Positions 27,146 through 34,784 of a stretch of DNA of 64,000 bases are shown piece after piece. This stretch comes from Rudanella sp031411995 (GTDB taxonomy: Bacteria > Bacteroidota > Bacteroidia > Cytophagales > Spirosomataceae). The stretch spans positions 246,072 through 310,071 of the forward strand of contig JANOCD010000091.1 of NCBI GenBank assembly GCA_031411995.1, in the 5' to 3' direction. The first letter of the stretch is position 1; each line of letters starts with the position of its first letter. The notes below the pieces were generated by a model. That model ran no database searches. It had not been told where the DNA came from and worked only from the letters and a program-made list of their open reading frames with translations. Both the position numbers and the translations under genes were made by a program.

Positions 27146-27780
27146 ATGGCTCACTACTCTGCCTCCATCGAACAGGCCATCCGAGACTTTTACACCCGGC
27201 TGGCCGAAAAAGATAAACGCCATTATGCCGCACTGGAAGCCCAAAAAATAGGCTATGGCGGCAAACGATACATTGGCTCCCTGTTGGGCATCTCTCAAAA
27301 AAACCTCCGTAAAGCCCACAACGAACTCGCCCAACCCGAATTGATGAACCAAATCACCCCTGGACGACAACGTCGGGTTGGGGGAGGACGAAAAAAAACG
27401 CGGTTCAAAAAGCCGACATCTTCACCGAGTTGACCGCTTTTTTAGATCGATACAAGGCGGGTTCGCCAACTAATCCTGCTCTGTTTTGGATTAGCCTGCG
27501 CCCGGCTCAAATTGCCGCTCAATTTGAACTTGAGTCAGGTCACAAACTCACCCATGGTCTGATTAAAAGACACTTACGTGCTTTAGGCTATCGCTATCGT
27601 AGGCTCCAGAAACAGCTTGCCACAGGTTCGTATGCTGACCGCGACAAGCAGTTTAAGCTCATCTTCAGCTTAGTGGGCATGTTCTCGCTTAATCAGCATT
27701 GATACCAAAAAGAAAGAACGCCTGGGGCCACTGCATCGAACAGGCCGTTGTTATAGCCAGGCTCCCCAACAAGTCTATGA

Positions 27781-27797
27781 CCGCGCGGGCGGCCCCG
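27781..27797 (+). repeat. 17-base GC-rich word, copy 1, inserted in the transposase remnant
   Basis: CCGCGCGGGCGGCCCCG. Removing 27782-27797 (16 bases) rejoins TATGAC and CATGAC and restores the frame as Val-Tyr-Asp-His-Asp-Tyr-Glu-His, which is what the family has here. The exact reverse complement occurs at 28106-28122. Confidence 0.85.
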
Positions 27798-28105
27798 CAT
27801 GACTATGAGCATCTGGCTAGGGGAAAGGTGGTCCCTCACGGTATTTACGATTTGTTGCGCAACCAAGGTTATATCAGCATTGGCACCAATGCGGAGACAG
27901 CCGAATTCATTGTGGATAACCTGTTGTGGTGGTGGGATACCTATGGTATTCATCAGTATGCTGACTGTAAGCAGATTATGATTCTGTGCGATGCTGGCGG
28001 AGCCAATTCCTGCCGCCACCACTGCTTCAAAAAGCGATTGTTGTGGTTGTTTGCTCAGATTAGTCGGGACTTACTGATTTGTCATTACCCCCCTTACTGC
28101 TCCAA

Positions 28106-28122
28106 CGGGGCCGCCCGCGCGG
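28106..28122 (-). repeat. 17-base GC-rich word, copy 2, inverted
   Basis: CGGGGCCGCCCGCGCGG, the exact reverse complement of copy 1. Removing 16 bases (28106-28121) rejoins TCCAA and GTGGAATCC and restores Cys-Ser-Lys-Trp-Asn-Pro-Ile-Glu-His, the conserved end of the ISAzo13 catalytic domain. Confidence 0.85.
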
Positions 28123-28435
28123 TGGAATCCTATTGAGCATCGCTTGTTTGCTCATGTATATCGGGCCATGGAAGGCGTAATTCTCTAGGAGTATGACACG
28201 GTTCGAAGTCTGATGAGTCAAACTTCCACCCGAACGGGTTTATCGGTAGTGGTACGCGCAGTAGAAAAACAGTACCAGAAAGGACTCAAAACAGAGCGGT
28301 CGTAACTGGACATGGCTCGTATTCGACCTCATCCGGTTAACCCCCAACTCACCTACCTCATTCTAGCGTAGAATGTTACCTTGTTTTAGCTCCATTCCTT
28401 AGATAAGCAAAGGCATCTAATCAACAATTTTAAAC

Positions 28436-28463
28436 TTGGTAGTTTGTTTCTTTCATATATTTG
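28436..28463 (+). promoter_or_regulatory. Candidate promoter for the P-domain surface protein
   Basis: A perfect -7 box TATATTTG (28456-28463) with TTG 17 bases upstream (28436-28438), in an AT-rich stretch about 118 bases before the start codon. The spacing is short. Confidence 0.5.
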
Positions 28464-28580
28464 AAAAAATGAGTACTCCAACCCGTTGTAAAAGTAGCAA
28501 AACCAACCGAAACAGTAAGTAAAAATACCTTCTTTAGATTTTCAACTCCTCCAATCAATTGACTTAATTTTTACAAAAAA

Positions 28581-31112
28581 ATGAAACAAAATCTCTATCA
28601 AAAAATCATTATGCTCTGTACAGAGCACTTAAACTTCATCCAAAACTTTCGACTGTATCAAGTCAAACTTTGGGTGCTCACGGCCCAGTGGGCCATTCGC
28701 ATCGCCCCGCTCTTCTTGAGCCTCTGCCTCTGCTTGGGGCTGGGCCGCCAAAGCGCTTTCGCGCAGGCCACATTTTCAGCAACCGGCTTGCCTGTGGCTA
28801 TTCCTGACCCGGGCAATGTCAGCAGGACCATCGTTGTTTCCGGGCTGAGCGGCACGGTTGCTGATGCCAACGAAGTGCAAATTAATTTCAATATTTCGCA
28901 CGCATGGGCAAGCGATATTGTAGTGGGGATAACTCCGCCTGGTGGTGCCGAAATCCTGATTGTCAATCGCATAGGGGGCGGTGTCAATATCGACATGAGC
29001 GGCATGAATACCTTGAGTTTTCGGAACAATGCATCTGGAACGATACCCGTTCCTGGTCTCAATGGTGTTATTCCTGCTGGAGTATATTTACCTACTGGCG
29101 CGTCTCCAGTTGGTAGTTTAGCCTCTTTGGTAGGGGCTACTCGCAATGGAGACTGGACGATCAGGGTTGGGGATGCTGATGCCATTATTCAGGGCTCTTT
29201 GTCCGAGGTGTCCATCACGTTTTTTGATGCTTGCACGGCCGTCACACCCTCCGTGTCCATCGCTGCCAACCCAAGCGGCAGCATCACCACTGGCACAAGT
29301 GTCACCTTCACGGCCACGCCCACCAACGGTGGTACAACACCGAGCTATCAATGGAAAAAAGGCAGCACCAATGTGGGTACCAATAGTGCCACCTATATAG
29401 ATGCGGGTTTAGCCAATGGCGATAAGATTACTTGTGTCATGAACAGCAACGTCCCTTGTGCTTCACCAACTTCGGCGACGAGTAATGAGATTACGATGGC
29501 AGTGACAGCAGCTTGCGTCACACCTACTGCCTACACCGTCACGGGCGGTGGCGCGTATTGTGCAGGTGGTGCTGGCGTTGCCGTTGGTTTGTCCAACTCC
29601 GAAACGGGTGTGAGCTATCAACTCAAAAAAGATAACGTCAACGTGGGTTCACCCGTATCAGGCACAACAGGTTCAGCGATTAGTTTTGGCAATCAAACAG
29701 CAGTGGAAACCTATACGGTTGTAGCCACTCGTACCACAGGCGGCTGTACAGCCCCGATGACAGGAAGCGTGACGGTGACAGCTAACTCCGTACCCACTGT
29801 TGATGCTATCAGCGACCAAGCCGTCTGTAATGGGACATCAACAACAGCAGTGACGTTCACGGGTACAGTACCAGGTACGATTTACAATTGGACAAATGAT
29901 ACCCCGTCTATTGGGTTAGCCGCCAGTGGTACAGGCAATATCGGTGCCTTCACGGCCACTAATACTGGTACAACGCCTATTAGCGCAAGGATAGATGTCA
30001 CACCAGACTATACAAGTGGTGGAGTTACCTGTCCGGGTACGGCTAAAGCATTTTTTATAACAGTCAATCCAACGCCGACGGTGAATACGGTAAGCAACCA
30101 AACGGTTTGTACTAATTCATCGACCACAGCGGTAACCTTCACGGGTTCAGGTACGACTTACAGTTGGACCAATAACAACCCCTCTATTGGGTTAGCCGCC
30201 AGTGGTACAGGCAATATCGGGGCATTTACCGCTACCAATTCGGGTACGTCACCTGTCACTGCAATGATAATGGTTACCCCCTCTTATACCAACGGCGGTG
30301 TAACATGTGACGGTACCCCAAAAACGTTTACGATAACGGTTACGCCCACCGTGACCATTACGCCCGGCCCCAGCCTGACCATCTCGTCCACCCAAACCGC
30401 CACGTTCACTGCATCGGGCGGGGCCACGTACAATTGGTCATCAGGTCAAAACACCCCGGCTATTTCGGTCTCGGTGGCCGGAACCTATTCCGTCACGGGT
30501 ACCACCAACGGTTGCTCCGGCACGGCGAGTGTGGTGTTGAGCGTCACCTCGGCGGCTCCCATCATCACCACCCAACCCGCCACGGCCTCCAGCGTGTGCG
30601 AGGGAGCCTCGGCAATGGTCAGCGTGGTGGTCTCCAACAACGTAACAGGCTATCAGTGGCTCAAAGGGGGAAACCCGGTTCCGGGGCAAACTGGCCCCAT
30701 ACTCGCGTTGGGTAATGTGCAGGTGGGCGACGCGGGTGTCTATTCCCTCTCCATCACGGGGCCGGGCGGCTCCACCACCTCCAACGGCTTCACGCTGACG
30801 GTGAACCCCGTTCCCACCGCTACCATCATTTTCCCCAACAGCGTGACGGTGGCGGGGGCCGGCCTTCCGGGTTCGCCCGTGCCGGTGGTGCGGGTGCCGT
30901 CGCTGAATCCGCCGGTGGTGTTCCAGGCATCAGGCGGGGTGTTATACGAGCGGCTAATGATTCTGGATCGCATCAACGGTTACGAGATTCGGCAGGTCGA
31001 TAACAACACCATGGGCATTTTCCCCATCAACCGGCTGGGCTTGTTCACGCTCACCGTCACCAACGCGGGCGGTTGCCAGCGCAGGGTGGAGTGGGTGGTG
31101 CAGACGCAGTAA
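28581..31112 (+). CDS. Secreted P-domain / PKD / Ig-like repeat protein
   Basis: An 843-residue exported protein. The signal peptide is unusually long, with about 40 residues before the hydrophobic core (IAPLFLSLCLCLGLG) and a likely cut after SAFAQ. Residues about 65-215 resemble a proprotein-convertase P domain (NFNISHAWASDIVVGITPPG, GDWTIRVGDADAI). Ig/PKD-like modules follow, two of them nearly identical in protein and DNA (PSIGLAASGTGNIGAFTATN, twice). A C-terminal Ig-like module contains YQWLKGGNPVPGQTG. No protease domain and no clear type IX sorting domain are present. It is a likely adhesin or surface matrix protein. The last 750 bases are visibly richer in G and C than the middle, suggesting mosaic origin. 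Confidence 0.8.
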   Translation: MKQNLYQKIIMLCTEHLNFIQNFRLYQVKLWVLTAQWAIRIAPLFLSLCLCLGLGRQSAFAQATFSATGLPVAIPDPGNVSRTIVVSGLSGTVADANEVQINFNISHAWASDIVVGITPPGGAEILIVNRIGGGVNIDMSGMNTLSFRNNASGTIPVPGLNGVIPAGVYLPTGASPVGSLASLVGATRNGDWTIRVGDADAIIQGSLSEVSITFFDACTAVTPSVSIAANPSGSITTGTSVTFTATPTNGGTTPSYQWKKGSTNVGTNSATYIDAGLANGDKITCVMNSNVPCASPTSATSNEITMAVTAACVTPTAYTVTGGGAYCAGGAGVAVGLSNSETGVSYQLKKDNVNVGSPVSGTTGSAISFGNQTAVETYTVVATRTTGGCTAPMTGSVTVTANSVPTVDAISDQAVCNGTSTTAVTFTGTVPGTIYNWTNDTPSIGLAASGTGNIGAFTATNTGTTPISARIDVTPDYTSGGVTCPGTAKAFFITVNPTPTVNTVSNQTVCTNSSTTAVTFTGSGTTYSWTNNNPSIGLAASGTGNIGAFTATNSGTSPVTAMIMVTPSYTNGGVTCDGTPKTFTITVTPTVTITPGPSLTISSTQTATFTASGGATYNWSSGQNTPAISVSVAGTYSVTGTTNGCSGTASVVLSVTSAAPIITTQPATASSVCEGASAMVSVVVSNNVTGYQWLKGGNPVPGQTGPILALGNVQVGDAGVYSLSITGPGGSTTSNGFTLTVNPVPTATIIFPNSVTVAGAGLPGSPVPVVRVPSLNPPVVFQASGGVLYERLMILDRINGYEIRQVDNNTMGIFPINRLGLFTLTVTNAGGCQRRVEWVVQTQ

Positions 31113-31117
31113 GTGCA

Positions 31118-31155
31118 TTTATCATCCCGACTGGTCCGCCAGTCGGGATGATAAA
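31118..31155 (+). terminator. Long perfect hairpin after the P-domain gene
   Basis: 17 bases (31118-31134) pair perfectly with 31139-31155 around TCCG. The arms begin TTTATCATCCCGACTGG. No T run follows, so factor-independent termination would rely on the terminal A/T pairs. Confidence 0.75.
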
Positions 31156-31438
31156 CGATCACCCTATTAATTCTACTTTGTCAGATCAGGGTTGGTACAT
31201 ATAGAGGTGAGCGTTGCCTGATCGCTGCCGATGCCGGGCTGATTTCTCTGTTGCTGCTGCTCGGCAGCCTTTTGGCGCAGGCAGAGCGTGAGATACTCCA
31301 AAGTTACTCCAAAGGCTGACAAGGCCTGTTTCTCGCAACGTAAATGGGGTGATTCAAAACAGGAACCGGTAAATCATACTGATGAATACCCGTAACGATA
31401 TCGCCTGATGGCGAGTAAGAACAGGAAAGCATGCAAAT
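31156..31438. other. Non-coding accessory remnant
   Basis: About 280 bases with no gene I can support on either strand. Together with the integrase scrap that follows it makes up a 540-base gene-free gap. It contains no recognisable repeat or attachment site. Confidence 0.4.
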
Positions 31439-31467
31439 GCCTGGCCATTTTGAGCCAGGCGTTTTTG
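31439..31467 (+). terminator. Terminator-like hairpin
   Basis: GCCTGGC (31439-31445) pairs with GCCAGGC (31454-31460), followed by GTTTTTG. No gene on the plus strand ends just upstream, so it is probably left from lost sequence or terminates read-through. Confidence 0.6.
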
Positions 31468-31502
31468 TTGATTTTGGATAAATCCGGTACGCGCTGTAGG
31501 GT

Positions 31503-31614
31503 AGTGCGGGTTATTGGGGACATACCAGGCTTTTTTAGACCGGCTCCAGCGTACTCCGGTTAGTTGTCTGACCTTATCAACTAGTCCCTGCTGTGTTATT
31601 TTGTAGCTTTGCAT
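31503..31614 (-). pseudogene. N-terminal scrap of a tyrosine recombinase/integrase
   Basis: Read on the minus strand from the ATG at 31614: KITQQGLVDKVRQLTGVRWS and SKKAWYVPNN. The pattern GxRWSxSxKAWYVP is typical of the N-terminal arm region of Bacteroidota phage-type integrases. After about 37 residues the similarity ends and the frame runs on to 31354 without integrase features; the catalytic domain is absent. It overlaps the promoter region of the oligopeptidase gene on the other strand. Confidence 0.5.
31604..31611 (+). promoter_or_regulatory. -7 box for the oligopeptidase B gene
   Basis: TAGCTTTG fits TAnnTTTG; no good -33 box is seen. If used, transcription would begin near 31617, after the ATG at 31613, which favours the ATG at 31652 as the real start. 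Confidence 0.45.
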
Positions 31615-31651
31615 GATTCCGATTCGTCGGCCCCTTCTAGACCACTTCACC

Positions 31652-33808
31652 ATGCGAACTTTTTTTGTTTCTGTTATTTGTATGACGACTCTAAACAGCA
31701 TGACCAACGCCCAAACGGCAACATCTGGTACGGCAACCTCCGTTGTGGCCCCAAAAGCCCCTATAAAACCGAAAGAACTCAAGATTCACGGTGATACCCG
31801 TGTCGATAATTATTACTATCTCAACGACCGGGAAAATCCGGAAGTCATCGATTATCTCAAGGCAGAAAACGCGTATCTGGAGCAGGTATTGGCCCCTGTA
31901 AAAACCCTGCGTGAAAAGCTGTTCGAGGAAATGAAAGGCCGCATCAAACAGCAAGATCAGTCGGTGCCGTATAAAGAGGGAGCGTATTTTTACCAGACCA
32001 ACTTTGTGCAGGGCGGTGAATACCCCGTTTATGTCCGTAAAAAAGGGTCGCTGACGGCCCCGGAGGAGGTTATGTTTGATTGCAATCAGTTGGCAAAAGG
32101 GCATAACTATTACAATATGGGGGGCTATGAGGTATCGGACAACGACGAACTGGCCATTTTCTGTGAAGACACTGTCAGTCGCCGGCTATACACGCTGAAG
32201 GTGAAAAACCTGAAAACAGGCCAGATTTACCCTGAAGCCATTCCGAATGTGGAATCGGGCGATTTTGCCTGGTCCACTGATAACAAAACACTCTTCTACG
32301 TCAAAAAAGACGTGAAAACGCTGCTCGGCTATCAGGTCTATCGGCACGTGCTGGGCACCGATGCTAAACAGGATGTGCTGGTTTACGAAGAGAAGGACAA
32401 CCAATTTTATATGGGTTTGTACCGGATGAAGTCCAAAAAGTATGTGGCTATTGTGAGCGATCATAACGGGGTCACGACGGAGTACCGGCTTCTGGATGCA
32501 GGTAAACCGACGGGTGATTTTGCCGTATTTTATCCCCGCGAACGCGGCCACGAGTACGATATTCAGCACTACGGCAACAAGTTTTATGTGCGAACCAACT
32601 TCAAAGCGGAAAACTATCGCCTGATGGAAGTATCTGAGGGGCAGCAGGCCAACCGGGCCGCCTGGAAAGAGGTGATTCCGCAACGGGGCGACGTGTTTTT
32701 GCAAAATATGGACGTGTTTGCCAATCACCTCGTATTGGGCGAGCGGAAGGAAGGGCTGACCAAAATCCGGGTGATCAACCAAACAACCAAGGCCGATACC
32801 TACCTCGAATTTGGCGAACCGGCCTATGTTGCCGGGATGTCATACAACCCCGAATTCGATACGGCTGTCCTACGATATAGCTACGCTTCGCTGACAACGC
32901 CCGGTTCTACCTTCGATTATAACATGGACACGAAGGCGAGAACCCTGTTGAAACAACAGGAGGTTCTGGGCGGATTCGATAAAAACAATTACGTGTCGGA
33001 GCGGGTATATGCGACCGTGCGCGATGGCCGCGACGGCGTACCGGTGAAAGTGCCTATCTCGCTGGTGTATCGTAAAGGCACCAAAAAAGATGGCTCGGCC
33101 CCGTTGTTGCAATACGCCTATGGGTCGTATGGCAGCAACACCGAACCGGGTTTCGGGTCAGGGCGATTGAGTTTGCTTGATCGTGGTTTCATTTATGCCA
33201 TTGCCCACATTCGGGGAGGGCAGGAAATGGGTCGCAAGTGGTATGAAGATGGCAAAATGTTGAAAAAGAAAAACACCTTCAACGACTTTGTCGATTGCTC
33301 CAAGTACCTGATCGCCAATAAGTACACCAGCCCCGATAAACTCTTCGCGCTGGGCGGCTCAGCGGGTGGTTTGCTGATGGGTGCGGTGGTGAATCAGGCT
33401 CCCGAATTGTACCGGGGGGTGGTGGCAGCGGTGCCGTTTGTAGACGTAGTCACGACCATGCTCGACGAAACAATTCCGCTCACAACGGGCGAGTGGGAGG
33501 AATGGGGCAACCCGAAAAACAAACCGTATTACGAGTACATGAAATCGTATTCGCCGTATGACAACGTAACCAAACAGGAGTACCCCAACCTGTTTGTAAC
33601 CACGGGTTTACACGACTCACAGGTACAATATTGGGAACCAGCCAAATGGGTAGCGAAACTCAGAACAATGAAAACCGATGGCAATCAATTGCTGCTTCAC
33701 ACAAACATGGAAGCGGGTCATGGGGGCGCATCGGGGCGATTTGAGGCATTGAAAGAAGTGGCTTTGGAATATGCGTTTATATTGAATTTGCTGGGTGTTC
33801 AGCAATAA
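31652..33808 (+). CDS. ptrB: Secreted oligopeptidase B (S9A family)
   Basis: A 718-residue serine peptidase that cleaves peptides after basic residues if it follows its family. The N-terminal half is a beta-propeller. The C-terminal hydrolase domain is close to oligopeptidase B: SLLDRGFIYAIAHIRGGQEM, KKKNTFNDFVDCSKYLI, nucleophile Ser in GGSAGGLLMG, Asp in TGLHDSQVQYWEPAKWVAKL and His in EAGHGGASGRF. The ATG at 31652 gives a signal peptide (MRTFFVSVICMTTLNSMTNAQ), so this enzyme is exported, whereas the classical oligopeptidase B is cytosolic. The in-frame ATG at 31613 is disfavoured. It is followed at 12 bases by a beta-propeller gene. Confidence 0.93.
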   Translation: MRTFFVSVICMTTLNSMTNAQTATSGTATSVVAPKAPIKPKELKIHGDTRVDNYYYLNDRENPEVIDYLKAENAYLEQVLAPVKTLREKLFEEMKGRIKQQDQSVPYKEGAYFYQTNFVQGGEYPVYVRKKGSLTAPEEVMFDCNQLAKGHNYYNMGGYEVSDNDELAIFCEDTVSRRLYTLKVKNLKTGQIYPEAIPNVESGDFAWSTDNKTLFYVKKDVKTLLGYQVYRHVLGTDAKQDVLVYEEKDNQFYMGLYRMKSKKYVAIVSDHNGVTTEYRLLDAGKPTGDFAVFYPRERGHEYDIQHYGNKFYVRTNFKAENYRLMEVSEGQQANRAAWKEVIPQRGDVFLQNMDVFANHLVLGERKEGLTKIRVINQTTKADTYLEFGEPAYVAGMSYNPEFDTAVLRYSYASLTTPGSTFDYNMDTKARTLLKQQEVLGGFDKNNYVSERVYATVRDGRDGVPVKVPISLVYRKGTKKDGSAPLLQYAYGSYGSNTEPGFGSGRLSLLDRGFIYAIAHIRGGQEMGRKWYEDGKMLKKKNTFNDFVDCSKYLIANKYTSPDKLFALGGSAGGLLMGAVVNQAPELYRGVVAAVPFVDVVTTMLDETIPLTTGEWEEWGNPKNKPYYEYMKSYSPYDNVTKQEYPNLFVTTGLHDSQVQYWEPAKWVAKLRTMKTDGNQLLLHTNMEAGHGGASGRFEALKEVALEYAFILNLLGVQQ

Positions 33809-33820
33809 ACGAACTGGTCC

Positions 33821-34696
33821 ATGATTCAAAAAGGTATTTTAGTAGTCGTATTATGGCTGTCGTTCGGAACGCTTTACGCACAGAACGGCACGGAGGTCTA
33901 CTTGCTGGACCTGTCGGTGCCAGGGGGCAAATTGTCCCTGTCGAACCCCCGAAATGTGTCAGATAAGCCGGGATACGACAATCAGCCATTCTTCCACCCG
34001 ACGCAGCCACTGTTGTATTATACGTCGATGATGGCCGATAAGCAGACAGATATTTGGTCCTACAACACTGAAACGGGGGTTCGGAAGCAGCTTACCAACA
34101 CGTCGGATTCGGAATATTCGCCGACGGTGTTGCCAGACAAACAAGCCATCTCGTGCATTGTGCAGCGCAAAGCCAATGGCGATCAGGATCTGGTACAATA
34201 TCGTTTGACTGATCCCACAGCAACTACCCTGCTGCTGGAATCGCAGAAAACGGGCAAAATTGGTTATCAGGCCTGGTTGAATGAAAACGAGGCCGTTGTA
34301 TTTGTGTTGGGTGAACCCAATTCAATGCATTACCTGAACCGAAAAACCGGAAAAGACACGACGATCGCAACCTCGATAGGTCGCTCGCTGCATCGAATTC
34401 CGGGGCAGAACGCCTTCAGTTTTGTTCAGCAGGTGAGCGATAAATGGTTGATTCGGGCGTATGATCCTGCTCGCAATCAGGTCAGCAGTATTGCCGAGAG
34501 TTCGCCTGATTCGGAGCATTACATGGCCTGGATAACAACGGGTATGTTGATTGAGAGCCGGGGTAACGAACTGTGGCAATACGACCCGAAAGCCAAGCAA
34601 TGGCAGACTGTACCATTGCCCGAAAACCTGCCTCGCAAAAAAATGTCGCGTATTGCAATACGTGGGAAGCAAATTGCTCTGGTGCTTGATGAGTAA
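33821..34696 (+). CDS. Secreted TolB-like beta-propeller (PD40) protein
   Basis: A 291-residue protein with a signal peptide (MIQKGILVVVLWLSFGTLYAQ). It contains repeated TolB/WD40-like blades, for example NQPFFHPTQPLLYYTSMMAD, DIWSYNTETGVRKQLTNT and the closing SRIAIRGKQIALVLDE. No enzymatic motif is seen; it probably binds a partner in the periplasm. The 12-base gap suggests co-transcription with the oligopeptidase gene. Confidence 0.82.
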   Translation: MIQKGILVVVLWLSFGTLYAQNGTEVYLLDLSVPGGKLSLSNPRNVSDKPGYDNQPFFHPTQPLLYYTSMMADKQTDIWSYNTETGVRKQLTNTSDSEYSPTVLPDKQAISCIVQRKANGDQDLVQYRLTDPTATTLLLESQKTGKIGYQAWLNENEAVVFVLGEPNSMHYLNRKTGKDTTIATSIGRSLHRIPGQNAFSFVQQVSDKWLIRAYDPARNQVSSIAESSPDSEHYMAWITTGMLIESRGNELWQYDPKAKQWQTVPLPENLPRKKMSRIAIRGKQIALVLDE

Positions 34697-34725
34697 AAAT
34701 GGGCATACATCAATCAATCAGGTGA

Positions 34726-34759
34726 TTTGAGGTACTTTGCAAGTAAGCTATTATCTTTG
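34726..34759 (+). promoter_or_regulatory. Candidate promoter for the J-domain gene
   Basis: TTTG (34726-34729), 22 bases, TATCTTTG (34752-34759). Both boxes are perfect; the spacing is one or two bases long. It lies 25 bases before the start codon. Confidence 0.6.
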
Positions 34760-34784
34760 AAATTACGAGTAAATAACGGTAGGT

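Larger units (their letters stand above)
27146..28305 (+). pseudogene. Decayed ISAzo13-family transposase
   Basis: A DDE transposase of the ISAzo13 family, read across several breaks. Frame 1 (27146 on) has YAALEAQKIGYGGKRYIGSL and RRVGGGRKK. At the A8 run 27391-27398 the frame moves by -1 into TELTAFLDRYKAGSPTNPAL and GHKLTHGLIKRHLRALGYRY. Near 27690 it moves again into SIDTKKKERLG. At 27782 a 16-base insertion shifts it to HDYEHLARGKVVPHGIYDLL, with WWWDTYGIHQY and LICHYPPYCS. At 28106 another 16-base insertion shifts it to WNPIEHRLFAHVYRAMEGV. A TAG interrupts at 28186 and the frame ends at 28303. The element is dead; its ends could not be defined. Confidence 0.85.

Noticed and set aside
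26998..28380. Possible terminal inverted repeats of the ISAzo13 remnant (AAGGTAAC at both sides)
   Set aside because: Only about ten matching bases, and no target duplication was found; likely chance.
29905..30225. Repeated DNA that could be mistaken for a CRISPR-like array
   Set aside because: The repeats are in frame and encode tandem PKD-like modules; only two copies, no spacers of uniform length and no cas genes.
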